The notes: generated by a model not told the origin, from the sequence alone. Counted from the stretch's first letter, positions 28,901 to 42,960 are shown. The stretch: 64,000 bases of DNA from Anseranas semipalmata (GCA_013399115.1 VXAA01000908.1:166312-230311), one strand, 5' to 3'. Made by a program: numbers and translations.

Positions 28901-31900
28901 CCCGCCAGGTAAACTTGGCGGATGACACAGAGCACATGAGCTGACAGACACCGAGCGAGGTGCCGGTGTCCGGGAGCGACCAGCGTTCGAGGCTGCCAAC
29001 TGTCCGTTTTTCGCATCTCCTTGATCCTGCAAGCCGTGGTAACGAGAACTTAGGTTTCTGCTCGGTTAGTCTAACTGGTTTCAGTGATGAAACGTGGAAA
29101 AGCTGAGCAGCTAGTCCTGAACAAGTTAAATAATACGATTTTTTGGAGAAAGCGTTTTGTGGCAGCGGTTCCCTGCTTAAAAGAGATGCCTCCCCCTTTT
29201 GGGGTTACTGGTTGGAAATGTGGGGAAGCCGAGGAGTACCATTTATATAGGAAACACTTCTGATAAGGTTTAGTTATTGATAAATTAGTAAGCAAGCTCC
29301 ACTCACATTTGGGTGGACTGATGGGGAAAAGAAACTACTAAAATCAGGCACGCTGGTGCGGCGACAAATGCCTGAGCGCCTCAGCTGGGAGGATGAGGGT
29401 TCATGGGCCCAGCTATCGGATCGTTGTGCATCTGACACGCAGCTGTTCCACCCCAGCACCAGAAGGGATGAAGCCAAATCAAATGTTTTTAAAGTGCTTT
29501 CAAAAACTCTTGTATAATATTGAGGTATTGCTAGGAAATGGCTGCTGCTAGATGACCTAACTGGTGAAAAAAGTTAGCAACTCAAGCAGCTATTTAAAGA
29601 CAACCAGATTTGTGGTTACAAATCACGTCCTCCTTCCAACAACAATCACACTGCACGTTCCAGGTCAGCCCTGCACAGTATCCTTTAAACAAGCTGTTTA
29701 AATTGTCTGGCAGTTGCCTTGATTTAAATAGCCCATTTTGATGTTGGTTTGTATAGGCAAAAATATTTTCTTAAGGAGAACTCATAGTTCACCACTGGAG
29801 CATGTTGACACAACCAACATGAAGATAAAGCTTACGTGGCATTTGGCCATTCTTTTTGCCAGCCAGTGACACATTCTGTGATTATGCCCATTGATTTAAG
29901 TTCTATGGTTTTAAAACAATTCCATGGACACAATTTATATGGAGTTTTATATACATTACTTATCATCTGTGTCAATAACAGTTCTCCACGTCTGATGCAA
30001 TTACCACATCCTCAAGACTGCTGTAAGTTATACCAGTGTATATTGACCCTAAAAGAGCCACGTGTCAGTTCTGTGTTATGGAAACAGCATGCTTCGCGCC
30101 CCAGCTCCGTTCTCGCTGTAGGCAAGGCACCATATGTCGTAAGCACGTGGAGCGATCAAGATAGTTCCCAACCAGGTAGATGTGGTTGCTTTCTGTCCTC
30201 CTTGTTTTGTTCAGGTAGCGCAAAGGTAGCTGAATGCCGAAGGTGCCCAGTATTTTTCTTAGAAAAGTCATTTCTAACAATTCACTGTTTTCCAAAGCAT
30301 ACACACACACAAAAGGAAGTCTTGTTTTTGAACACTAATCCAGCTTCCCTTCGGGCATTCTGGGGGATGCTGATCACTATCAGATCGCCTGTCCGTCAGT
30401 CAACCCAAAACAGCCCTGACTAATGCAGGGTGAGCAGGGGGATAAGCACAGACATGCCTGCAGCTCCTGCTCTGACAGGGAGGATTATGCTTCCTAGGCT
30501 TAAAAACACAGTACAGCACAACACAAGGTCCATTCTCTCTCTGAAAACTCAGCTTTCAGGAATGTCGCAGGATAGACATGAAATGAGAATTAAGGAGCTG
30601 GGATTCATGCCTTGGCACTACAGCTCCTTTTGTAGGATGCTGTGTGCCTCCTGTAATGTTCAAGGGCTGCAGTTCTCCTAGCTTTGGGCTTTGTTATATC
30701 AAAATAAAATATAACTCAAGGATTCGATGCTGTTCCCAAGTCTTTTGAAGGGCAAGGAAGTAAAATGCCAACTCTGATTCTCTGTCTGTGTATGACAGCA
30801 GCATTACTATTTGAGCTCGTCACATGGAGGAGAAATTCAAGAGCTCAAGTAGCAAGAAAGTAGGTAAGAAAATTCCTTCACACACTACTGGTACGAATCA
30901 TGTCTCAGGAGCACTAAAGGAAGCTGAGAAGCGTGCTGATAAGTCATTTCACTTAAAGAGTAATTTATGGTAACATGGGAAAAGGAAATAAAGTCTCAGC
31001 TTGAGTCTGAGGTAGGCAAGATACTGCCCGTGTGTAACTTGAGATCCTGTTCTGTCCCTTGGAATGTGCTTGAAGCCAAGTGCACAGCAGTTATGAGATG
31101 GTGGGCCTAATGTAAATTAGAATGTTTGCAATACATTCACTCACATAAATATAGGAGAGGTTGTGACTAGAGAAATAATCTGCTGCGTAGCCTTTGGATC
31201 TATCCAGTATTTAACCACTAACTGTTCTTAATTACCCAGCATAGAGCTAAGATTACAGGCCTGAAGATTCAGTCCCTGGATGCCTGAAGTATTTATTGTG
31301 TTTTGATATGGAGGTTTCTAAAAAGGTAACATACAGAGACAGAAAAATATAGAGTGGATTTACAACGTTTTCTAAATACTCGGATCAAATATAGAACAAG
31401 AAAAACAGACGTAGTCATTTTTTTCTTAGAAAGAACATGTCAGATGTTGGAGCTTGCAGATATCTTTAAATTAAGGTAGGCAAATTTAGAGAGGACTCAG
31501 ATACTGGCAGTCCAGAAGTGAGAGCAATGGGAAACACAGCTTGAACTGATATCAAATCCAGTTTAAAAAATGTCTCTGCTTTCAATCAATAGGTAATATT
31601 CAAGAAGGATCACAATGTAATACTGTTTGGGGCTGTATAATCTACAGAGGGATTGCGTGAAGGGACTCTGAATTATTTTTCTTTTCTGCAGTTTTCCACA
31701 ACTGTTCTTCTCAGTATGTACTCTCTTTAAAGCTCTAAAGAAGCTATTTAGAGAATAGCCTCAGGTTACAACTAATGTGAAAGAACCACAGTGCTCTCCC
31801 TGCCGAGCTGAGTTTCAAGGAAACCAAAAACCCCAATTATAACTCGGTGCTAATTTCTCTTTCCAAATATCTCTAAAGTTTGTGGAGGTTTCCAGATACT

Positions 31901-34900
31901 TTGAAACAACCACAGAAGCACAGTGTATTAACACTGATTTTAAATATTAAATGTGTCTAACATGTGTCTATAAAACATTCCCAATAGACACTGGTTTTAA
32001 TACACAACATTTTGAGCAATTACCGCTTTATTTTATGCAGCTACATGATAAATTCACAAGACCTGGAATCAAGAATAGGTCTTTGTACACAAAATATTTT
32101 AATATAAGTTCTACCAGTTACACGTAATTTAAGAGCACTTTACTGCCAATGGTGTGACCCATAAGGGACTGACTTGACCCTGAATGCCTTTGGTGACCAA
32201 AGTGGTGCAGGCGACTTGAGCCTCTTCCGTGATGGTCCATAAGAAATGCTGTGACACGGGACTCTTTCCTTGTCAAAGAGTCATGCTGGCTTGATCGGCC
32301 ACCTCCACAGGCTATTTAACACACAGATTTTCTACAGTTTTTTTCTACTGCTAAACTGGCAGCGTTTTGGCAGTAAACACAGCAGTGCTCAGAGCATGAG
32401 AGAAATGCATACGCTTTAAATTGCTGATACTGTAGGTAAATTTCACTTACTCCAATTTATCTTCAGTTTATCTGTTTACCCTCTTTAGTTTACCCTCTAT
32501 AGATGTTCTAAGGAAAGTCAAACTAATAGCAGGTAATGCCACGAACCAGTATCCTCTTCCAGACCCCACAGTGCCCAAAGAAAGTCTGACTTGCCCCCAG
32601 GTACTCAGCAACTCCCCTGTTGGAGGTCATATGCATCCACAGCCCAGAGAGTTTTTCTACTGTTTCTTACAGCTATGTATTTAAATGCTATTGATTTCCA
32701 TTCAGTGGTCATGCATTTATCAGGCACAGTATATATGTGTATGTGTTAAAAAAGAAAATGCCACCATCCCTGTTTCACGAAAAGGAAACGGACACAATGA
32801 AGCAGGTTTTCAAACCTAAATACATTTGAAAATAGAGACCACAGAGGTTAAAACTCACTTCTTCAGGAAAGCTGAAGTTTCAACAGAAGTACTAAAATGA
32901 GTTACCAGATACTCAGTAAAGTTCATCTGTGTAGGGGCTAAAATTTTGACAATCTGCCCATAAGTTACCTAATGTAACACAGAAAGCTGGAGACAAAATA
33001 GGAAATATGCTGGATAACAAATCATTGAAACTCATATAAACAAAAGCATGTTGTAAATACATTGCAGGTACCCACAAAGTCAGAGTATGGTTTTGAAACT
33101 ATGGAGTGGTTATATTAAGCTGCAGAAAGACTTGGATATTCATAACAAAGGATGCACGTGCTTGAGCGACAGGTTTTCATCCTATGGTCTATGGATTTTT
33201 ATAGGTTCCTGCACAAGCAGTAAGGAAGTCTGCTGTACGCTGGCCTAAATTCCCCAAGAGTGGGGGTTTGCATCTACAGTGGAAATGATCTAGGAGACTG
33301 CACACCAAAAAAAGCAATGAGCTAAACTTCAGCCTCATGCTATACAAAATTTGGAAAACAGTGAACTTTTCATATGCGGCATGCAAAATCTCACAACTGT
33401 TTTGCTCAAGCTGCAGAAACGAGTGGTTCCTGCAACCAAGGATCCCACTGTTTTTCTTAAATGCATTAAAGACAAATTCAGTCAAAATATAACTGGATAG
33501 TTTGCCTGTTGTTTCCAACAAATCAAAAGGGTGGGCAGAAGCATTATGCATTTATTTGAAGACTAAAAAGCTTCTCAAGAAGCACTAAGGTCTGAAAAAC
33601 AATTGGTCACAATTGGGTAACTAATTTAACATTCCTAAGTTTTATCACACCCTATCTGTACTCTGTCTGCTAGAACTGTTATGCCTCTCTAATTAAAAAT
33701 AGTAATGTTTTGTTCCAGCATTCTTTTAAATAAAGTTGCCTTAATAAAGTTCGTTTGTGAATTGGGTGTGGACTATGACTCCCAGCCCAAAAGACAGAAC
33801 CCTTTCATGCAAGTTCCAGTCCACCGCCCGCCCCCATCCCCTGCCTGTAGCATTTTGCCTATAAAATCCCTTCTGGAAGCTGTGAGTCCTGGGAGGAGAA
33901 GTGGAAGCAGTTCCTCTGCAAACAGCTTGGCACAAAGTGAATTATGCAATCTTTCCTGAAATGTAAGGGTATCTGTTCTACCAGAGGTGAAACCAGCCTG
34001 CATTTTGAAATGAGCACACTACAAACTCATTTTGCCAGTCTTGGATGAAAGGATTATTTGCAGAGGTGATGCGAAAGAGGCAAGTCAGGTCAATCACTTC
34101 TCTGCATACCAGCACTGCGGCTGCAAGTGGCCTCTGCCTAAGCAAACTGGAAACAAGACACCTTGTTATTTTTCCCCTCCTACATTAATATTCATTCGTG
34201 ACTCCCCTGGGAGCTGCCTGTAGTGCATAGGTGTTACAGAATAGTGCTCACTGGTTCTTACTAGTGTATGTAAGCCTAAAAACAGGTGCTTATCAGAATT
34301 CCAGTGCAAGGTCACTGCACCTCCACTAGTTAGTAACCATTTCTTGACTCTTGCATGATTTTTTATTTACTTTTTGCATCTTAAGAGAGAAAGGTCATGT
34401 ATTTAGACATCAACTCAACACTTCTACTAAATATTTCAATATCATTTTGGAAATAGATTCACAAAGATTCATAGGATATTAACTGCATTTCTGAACTAGT
34501 CTTTGACAGAAAAGAGTCCATCCCTCAAACAACTGTAGGGTGATATTATAATAACCTCTTTCAGGCATCTCATCTGTGTACTAAAAGATAGTTTTAAGCC
34601 CAGACTTATAAAATCAGGTGCTTTCAGCTCACAACCAAATTTCGGTGTTTGCGTACAGCTGGTAAGATCATATTGAGTGCTGAGTGCCCGCTGATCCCAT
34701 TCGTGTTCTGTTGGGCTGTTGCATCACAAGTCACAGTCTTTGTTGCCTGCATTCTCCACCAATTGTTGCAGCTAAGTTTTATTGGCCTGTCTTTAAGGGT
34801 AGGGCCCATAAAGAAGACAAACCTTCCATGTCATTTATGTGGGCTAAAGAAACATTTCATAAAAATAAAACCAAGAATTAGAAGTATTAGCAAATGAAAG

Positions 34901-34925
34901 TGTTATTATTAATTGAGTTACAATC

Positions 34926-35118
34926 AAAGAATCACAGAATGGTTTGGGTTGGAAGGGACCTTAAAGATCACCTTGTTCCAACCCCTGTGCCACGGGCAGG
35001 GACACCTCCCACTAGACCAGATTGCTCAAAGCCCCATCCAACCTGGCATTGAACACCTCCAGGGATGGGGCATCCACAACTTCTCTGGGCAACCTGTTCC
35101 AGCACCTCACCATACTAT
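34926..35118 (-). repeat. CR1-type LINE 3' end, reverse orientation
   Basis: On the + strand the copy starts with gaatcacagaatggtttggg, continues through ggaagggaccttaaagatca, and then a ccccatccaacctggcat segment, to aacctgttccagcacctcacc. This is the reverse complement of the CR1 3' terminus. It is truncated at the 5' side, as most copies are. Confidence 0.92.
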
Positions 35119-35647
35119 GAGGCTAAGACTTTTAGTCCAAATGAGCCAATTATTGCAGCTCATTCAATAACGATGTAATTACTGTACACAAACTTCCCAC
35201 TATCTATGCCTTTCCCTGGTATCATGCTCATCACTCCACTGTCCCTGTGGGTTCAAAAGCCAATAACACCAGTCTTCTTTAAAAAAAGCAAAGGTTAGTT
35301 ACAGTTAGTTGTCAGCATCTGAAGTTCATTGCCATGATTACAGTGTTAGTATTTATGATTTCTTCCTCTTTGCCAGGAGGGGCATGTTGATGTTTTGCAT
35401 TTCCTCCTCCTCGCTTTCGGTCTGCTGGGGCTCATTTTTATGTTTGCTAATACATTACATTAGTCTACTCCTTCTTTGTTGGTTCACAATTCCATGTTAT
35501 ATCTCAGCTTAGTACATGCTAGATGTTCCACCTATGTTGCAGACATGTTATTTGCTCTCTTTGCTACCCCTCAGAATGTATTTACTCAGCTTCCAAGGCT
35601 TCATTCCTTTAGTGACCTGTAGTTGACAGTTTGTGTCTGTAATCCCA

Positions 35648-35734
35648 AGGCCTCCATTATTGTCCTGTGCTTGAATTTTCCGAGGCCTCCACTGTTATCT
35701 TGTACTTGTGTTTTGGGAGGCCCAAAATGCACTG
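35648..35734. repeat. 35-bp tandem repeat, about 2.5 copies
   Basis: Units starting with AGGCC begin at 35648, 35683 and 35718, exactly 35 bases apart. The first two are imperfect copies and the third is partial. I do not recognise a function. Confidence 0.6.
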
Positions 35735-38326
35735 TTTTTTTCCCCACAGCTTTCAAACTGTTGTTTCCGAATAACTTGATTAATGTTTTATTAACACAGA
35801 CAACCACCTGTAGCCAACATCTACTTGTTTTGGCAATATTACTGGTACATCATGAAAATTACTTCGTAAATGGGCAGAACACCTTTCATTTCTTAGTTTA
35901 TTCAAGCATGATCAAAAAGCACCTCGCAAGGCTGACAGGAGAAAGCCCCATTACAGGATGCTAAATTGAATTTTTTACACACTACATGAGTGACATACAG
36001 GAGCATAAGACAGGTGCAAATCTGCCTAGATGCAGCCTGGACTAGAAAAGAATGTCTATAATGATGTATCTACCCTTTCATTTCTCTATCTATATACTTA
36101 GAGACGACAGTAACCTTCAAGCAGAAGCAGCTGAGGGAGTGTTTCTGGATGGCATTCATTGCAAAACTAGCATGCCATTGAAAAGTATTATTTTTGTGTG
36201 TTTGGCATGAATTTCAACAGTATCAGAATTCCTTTCTCACTCCCCTTCTCATCAGAGGCAGTCCTGGGTCAATGAGACACTTGCTTCATTACTGTACCAC
36301 TGCTACTCTAGGCTTTCTGTATTACCTTCTTGACAGGGCAGGGAAAGAAGAAGGTCCAGAACTGTGAGTTTCCATTTATTTCTTTTCAATTACCTAGAAA
36401 GAAGCTGTTGGTAACTTGACATGTGGCAAGTATGTTAAGCTTAAAGAGCTGCGAATTTTGGATAGTTTTGGAAAAAAAAAAAACAACAACAACTAGGGTT
36501 TAAATGAGTACAGCTGTTGTGCATGGAACTAACTGATCAGCAATTTTAGGAAGAGAAAGTCATCTTCCTGCTTTAAAGAGGTGGCAAGCTGAACCAAGAA
36601 TCTTTGTCTTAAACTTTTTAGATTACATTTTTAATCACTTTATTTCTGTAGTTTCTGTGACCCATTCAAAACCACTGGAGCCTTTTCAGGCAACTCAACC
36701 AATGTTCCACTGGAAAGTTGGCAGCTCAGAGGGGACATACCAAGAGCAGATGCTGGCACTGAAGCTGAACTTGCCTATTTTACTTGATGCGCTGGGCATC
36801 ATAAACACAGGAACTGTTTTATCAGTCAGCATATTATAGAATTTCAGGAAGCAAAATTCAGGAAAGGAATCTGCTTTGGCAAGGGAAAAGTTCTTACAAA
36901 TCGATCACGGATTTAAGAATATCGCCAAAGCTCAGCAGGAGGAATTTCCTGCAACTATGAAAAAAAAAAAAAAAAGGCTACCAGGCAAAGAATCTAGCCT
37001 CAATCCCTCCTAATGTAAGTAGCAAAACTCGTGCTAACTTTGATGACGGTAAGGCTATACCCACTAGGGGTTAAGCAGCAGTATATATAGATTTAATACA
37101 TGAGGAACATCCAATCTGGAATAAGTATCATCCCTCTAATAATGGGTTCAAATTGCAGCAATCCTGACTTAACCTTTCATCTGTCAGAAACAGATAAATA
37201 AAGAATTATCATCTGGCTGTTTCTTACAAAACCAAAGTCCTACCCACTCAGCTTGGGCACAAGCGATCCCACAAATGATGGTGCATTTTGTAAGAATGTG
37301 GGAAGCTGTCCAAGGGTTGTCAGCCAAAATTTCCTTTCCCCACTACTGTTATATAATGTGCCATTAGCATTTGAGCGTTCCTACTACACACACCATTTCC
37401 AAACGTGCTTAGTCGTTACTGAGGCAAACTCCATTGAAGACTAAATGAAACCCTGTATGAGTAATGACATCTTTGGGGCTTCCCATCAGCATATAACTGG
37501 AGATACAATGTTGTATCAACAGTATACTGCACAAATATACGCCCATCAAATAAAGCCTCATTCTTGGAAAAAATGTCAATGGTACTTAACAGAAAATAGC
37601 TTGGAATATATAATATATTTATTTGTAAAGAGCAGAAAGCAAGGGGCATAAACTCATGAAAAAAAAAAAAGAAAGAAAAAAAGTAAGTTACCCAGTGATT
37701 TCATGTCTCCAAAGTTTTAAGTGAGGTAAAATAATGAAGAAAGAGTCCATCCATACAGTCAGATACCAGAGGCTTGGAGGACAGAATTTACAAAAAGGAA
37801 GATGATCATTCCTCTTTGAAGTATCAGCTTACCTGTCTTTGGAAAAGATCCAATAAAAAAAAAACTTCAGTGCTTAAAATGGGATGTAGTCTTACAAAGG
37901 GACTGCAATCTAAAACTGCAGTTGAAAAAAAAGCTCAGCTGCTGTCCAACCCTAACTTCCAAAGACCCTTCCTTGCTTAGCTATAAAGCTTTCCTGTAGG
38001 TGCCCTTTTTTGAATACCCCTAGCAACCTGGTCTTTCCAGAAACAAACAACTTGGTGCCTAATTCATACCTGTGTTTGGTTGGGATCCAAAACTTTCATG
38101 TTTTTCTGCCCAATTTTCCTAAAAGGCTTGCACCTATAGATATTTACAGAGTCCTGAACACTTACAGGATCAGACCTGTACAAAATGCAGCTGTGGCCAT
38201 CAAGTTCTTTCAGACATTTGCTCCCTCACTCCCTTTATGTGCTGACATATGGCAGGAAAACACCACAGTAAAGGTTCAGCTGTGTAGGAACACTTCACTG
38301 CTGAAGTGAGAACATGATATTGTCAA

Positions 38327-38363
38327 CTAGTGTAATGGTGCTACCCCTAGTGTAATGGTGCTA
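38327..38363. repeat. 20-bp tandem duplication
   Basis: The 17-base word ctagtgtaatggtgcta occurs at 38327-38343 and again at 38347-38363, a period of 20. It looks like a simple local duplication. Confidence 0.7.
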
Positions 38364-41300
38364 ATCGAGGGGGAACTGGGCTCTGGCCCCTGCTCATAGC
38401 ATTGATTTTGTATTTTACAGTATGAAGTACAGTTTTGAGTATTGGGATGGGCACCCCTCCTAGTGTACTCAGAGCCAAGTTCAGACATGCTTGTCTTTCT
38501 GACCCCGTGAATCTCAAATGCTTTTCTGTAGAGAAGAATACAAATGGAGTGTGGCACCACCAGAGTAGCCACTGGTTAAAGTACTTTTTCCGGGTGAGAC
38601 AGGAGCCACCATCCCCTAGACTGAGGAAGGAACTACATCGGAGTCTCTCACTTTCTAGTTGTTAAGCTAGTACACAAAAGAAATTGGCAGTTCTAACACT
38701 TAAAACATAACCCTCTTTTTTCACTTCTCTGTAAGAAAGGATGTCAGCACCTCTCTACACAGCTGAAGTTCCCAAGTGGATAGAAGAGTCACTGCTGCTC
38801 TAAGGGAGATTTCCCTGAGGTCAGAACCAGTTGAGATAGTAGGGTCACTCTATTCTGAATGTTTCCTATCGGCTAGATTTAGGCAGCTGCAGGCCAGCCG
38901 CACTGGATTTAGACTGTGTTCTGCTCAGGCTGCTGCGTGTTCTGGATCCCATTATGAGGTGCTTAACTTCCCATGGAGTCTAACACGGGTTCTGGATTCC
39001 TCTCCTGTGCGTAATATCTGACACATAATCAGAAACAGATCCTGGCCCAAACCTCTACCCAGCCAAAAATGGAGAAAAACAGATTGGCTGACATTCCACC
39101 AGAGTTACACTCTCATAGGCACACTGATGCCTATGGGATGAGATAGATACAAATTAATTTGGCCCCTGTATTATCGTTTGTACTTGAAACATTCAGTTGT
39201 TTATAACAAAGTTGTGGTGGACATTATGAAACATACAGGCCTTTCAGATACTTCAAATTGCAATAGCAATTGCAATGTTTCTGCTTAGATGTTTTGGTGA
39301 GGCTGGAATTAGAGTACTATGACAGTCAGTTGTTATGGTAAGACATTTCCCCCCAGATTAATTTCTTGAAATGTCTGAAGCTCTATAGTCAAATAAAGAA
39401 AAAAAAAATACCATCTTCAAATAGACATCCTGCTAAGTACATGGAACCAGATCCTCAGCTAATATAAATCCTTTAAATAAAGCAGATTTAAGCAATTTAC
39501 AGATATTGAGGATCTTTGCTCCAGAATAAACAGAACTGAAAATAACCATTACATTTGTTCTACTCCCTCCTTCACCATTCATTATGTCTTGATCTTCTCT
39601 AAGGACTGATACTAAAGCAATTAGCTCCTTGGTTAAGTCTGCAACAGTCACAGGAATCCAGGGCTTTTCTCAGCAAAGGAGGAACAAGAAACTTTGGAGT
39701 TATCTACAAGTGAGGGGTTAAATTATCATTAAATTATATGGTGGAAAAAATAGTCTGACCTCGCAGCTAGGTACTTTTGAGCTTGCTTGTGATAAAATTC
39801 ATTTCTAAGACAGATGAGGAAATCAACTCAAAAATTATTTGTATCAAAACAAAAAAAAAGAATGAGTTTAAATCACCGTGGCTGAGAAGATTTAGGTGCC
39901 TATCTAATTTTACCTTCTGTGTGCCTCACTAAGTTACTGTGGTACAGAGTATTACAGAAGTGCCCTGATCTGCTCAGAAATTAGAGCCTGGGCATACAAG
40001 CCACCAGGATGCAAAGAATGCAGCCTAGCTCTCACTAACTTAACAGTAGGAAGAGGACGATATACTGTAGTCTGTCCTTTTGCCTCCACTTGCAACCACA
40101 CACTGCTGTTGAGACTGCCAAGCGCTGCCTTTAGTCACTGAATTTGTGTCAACTTCTGTATCAAGGGTGAAGTCATTGAAACTGTGACAAGTTACCATGG
40201 TCATCTACACCAGTCCCCTACCTGCTCCAAATTGGCAGAGCTCTGTTTACTTCAGCCAAGCTAGGTCAGTCAAGGATATATGAAAGTAAGACTGTCACAT
40301 TTTCCTGAGACCTCCTGTCTCTTTTGCTGTTGTACACATCCCTCCCACAGAATACCATTCATAAACTGGAAACACTCCATCGTAGAATTAATTAGCTTTT
40401 CTGTCACTGTCCTAAAGCACTGGAAAGCTGCTCCAGAGTTTGACTATGCTCTTGGTTAGAGAATATGAAGTAAAAGGCACTTGAAACTAGCAAAACAACT
40501 TTGGAATGAAAGGGGGCCCACACATGTCTATTGTATTGCTTGAGTTTGCTGCCAAAATAAAGTCTCTATTTAGTAGGCCTCAGCCCAGATGGTACGTAAT
40601 TTTAAGTAACTATTGCCACTTCTCTAAATAGAGTGAAAAATTGATACTGTCTCATCTAAGTTCTTTCAGACATTTTAAATGTAATTGTGGTGCCAGGAAA
40701 TATTTCTCCTGCTTCACTTATTGCTTGAAGATGCATGACCATGTAAGGGACTGATTGCAATTTGAAATGTTACCACATACTAGCAATGTCGTGGTAGCAA
40801 ATAGCCTCCAGCAAACATCAAGTCATCCGCTTTACCTGCTCCACGGTGGATTGCCTTAAACCCTACTGCCTTGCATTTACCTCACACTAAGCATAGACAC
40901 ACAGATATTTAACTCTGAATAGCAAACTGATTCTGTCTCTGAGCCTTTAGACAAGTGGACTTCAGTGAGTTTTGCACCCCAGGTCAACTGCTCTGATCTG
41001 CCATTTCAAGAGATGACAACAATTCAGTCCTTTCTTCTCTGATTAGGCCCAAAGAAATTTACTAGTAAAACTCAAGAAAGGTCCATAACTAAGCAAAACA
41101 CACAGGCAAACATGGGATGAATGAAAAAAGGTTTTCTCACAACCTACATGCCATCTCATGACATCTCAGCCAAATGGACAAGTTGGAAGTTGTTTATGTC
41201 GCTTTGTTGCTGAGTGTCACTCTTGGTAGAATGGTCACTGCATTCTTTCCATTGCCAGTAAACCTGAAAAAAATGGTGCATGAAATAAAAATCTTCATAA

Positions 41301-41910
41301 ATATTATGTATTAGTGGCATGAAAGGCAAAACCTAGAATATTTTATTTAAACCTTAAAATAAGCACTTAAGCAAAATACTGTGACAGAATTAATCAAAAA
41401 CCTGGGGACAGATGCAGCTCTCCAGTGGTGCTCACACATGGAAGAGAAGGGACTTGCCCTTTGCTTGTCAGGCGGCTCAGGCTGCAGAAACATGGCAGCA
41501 GCTTTGTAACAGGGTGAGCACTCCATAGCAGTGCCCACCACGAGCAGGCCTCACTGGGCCCCTGGCCTGCCCCATAACCAACATGTACCTCCCTTGGCAC
41601 CAACCCACCCTCGAAAAACAAAAGGAAAAATAACAACTTGTATTCTGGATGCCGCAAGACTAGCAGAGATGGCCCTGACCTCCCTGCACATTATTCAGGC
41701 CTCCACCACGATGGGCACGCAGGGCCTCATGCAATGCAGGCTCTCCTTGTAGGCCCAGCCACTCACCACCCGCTGCCCGACACCCTGCATCCCCATCGCT
41801 GCCCTCGTCCACCCTCAAGACCCCAGTGCAGTGTGGGGAAGGTGGCCCCTTGCTGCCAGGCCTGGCCTGAGCTCAGCAGGGCCGTCCCCACCGAGCCCCT
41901 TGGCTAGGTT

Positions 41911-42012
41911 GGCACCATCTTCCCCTGGGCGCCATCTTCCCCTGGGCGCCACCTTGCCCTGGGCGCCATCTTCCCCTGGGTGCCACCTTGCGCTTGGCAC
42001 CATCTTCCCCTG
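41911..42012. repeat. 17-bp minisatellite, six copies, carrying YY1-like motifs, upstream of RP9
   Basis: Six contiguous 17-base units start at 41911, 41928, 41945, 41962, 41979 and 41996. The consensus is ggcgccatcttcccctg. Units 1, 2, 4 and 6 contain CCATCTT and units 2 and 4 contain GGCGCCATCTT, close to the YY1 consensus GCCGCCATCTTG. Units 3 and 5 are diverged (CCACCTTG). The array lies about 430 bases upstream of the RP9 start codon. Confidence 0.85.
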
Positions 42013-42960
42013 GGCCCCTCAACACCCCCTCTCAGCACGTGTGTGAGGATGGCACTGTTGTTTTTTAACCTTCTAATGGTGCTTTGAGGGCGCAATGACC
42101 CACACGTTGTGTTTAAATCCCTAAAACGGGTGCGTGTAGGGACGGTGAGCGGCAGGCAACGACCGTGCCGCCCCACTTCAGCGAGGTCGCCGAGCGGGGC
42201 CGCACCTCCCGCGCACCGTGGCCCGGGCAGGGGGGACAAGCGGAGGCCGTGGCGGCGGGGGCGCTGCCCGGGCCGTCCTCGCCGCCGCCGCCGGAGGAAG
42301 TCGGCGCTTGGCCGGGAGCGCCCCGCCCGGCAGGGGAAGTGAAACCGAAATGCGCAGCGTGGAGGGCGGGGAGGGAAGGAGGGAGGCGGTGTCGCCGCCG
42401 CGGCCTCGCAGCTCGCTGCCGCCCTGCCCGCCGCGCCGATGTCCCACAGGGCGACAAGGGGACGGGAGGAGGGGGAGGAGGAAGAGGAGGGAGCGCCGAG
42501 GGGCAGCCAGGCGCGGCACAAGAGCCTTCACGAGCCCGCGGCGAGCGGCGGCAGGACCCAGGGCCGGCATGAGAGGAAAAGGAAGAAGCAGGAGGCGCAG
42601 CAGCTCCAGAAGCTCCAGCACCTGGAGTCCTTGTAAGGAGCGGAGAAGGGGAGGTCGCCCGCGGGCTCCCTCCCCTGCCCGGGCTGCCGGCCTGGCCCCG
42701 CCGCCGGGGTTGGGGAGCCTCTGGTGTGAGCCGGCCTGGCGGGGCTTTGGGGTTCGTTTTTCAGTGCAGGGAGGGTGCTGTGCTTTGTTTCTTTTTAAAA
42801 ATATCTGTAAATATGCCTGGCCCCGCGGGAGGCAGGGAGACCCCGGCCCCCGCGCTGCTCCGCGGCCGCCCCGCCGGAGCCGGCCCTGCGCTGAGGCTTG
42901 GGGCTTGCGCGGTAGGCGGGGGCCTCGTCCCTGGACGCGCAGCTCTGGCACCCCCTCCTT
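42013..42960 (+). promoter_or_regulatory. RP9: CpG island at the RP9 promoter and first exon
   Basis: GC content and CpG density are high from about 42.1 to 42.95 kb. The island covers the inferred transcription start, the 5'UTR, exon 1 and the start of intron 1. Many long open frames on both strands here are by-products of the composition. Confidence 0.75.
42439..42632 (+). CDS. RP9: RP9 exon 1 coding part
   Basis: The exon starts with ATG after a GC-rich leader and ends TCCTT before donor GTAAGG (phase 2). It encodes a Glu/Arg-rich N-terminus and then QQLQKLQHLES, which matches the conserved QQLQ(x)LKHLESF of RP9. Confidence 0.9.

Larger units (their letters stand above)
28901..41900. other. 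Intergenic region between FKBP9 and RP9 promoters
   Basis: I see no gene that can be supported in about 13 kb. The longest open frame (29836-30423, +) has no recognisable domain. A GC-richer patch at about 32120-32320 carries a 64-codon minus-strand frame of unknown meaning. A CR1 fragment and short tandem repeats are listed separately. A-runs occur near 36470, 36960 and 37660. Confidence 0.6.

Noticed and set aside
27895..29032. Several long open frames (over 300 codons) on both strands through 28029-28496
   Set aside because: Most of their length is N translated as X, and the rest is CpG-island sequence open in many frames. There are no protein motifs.
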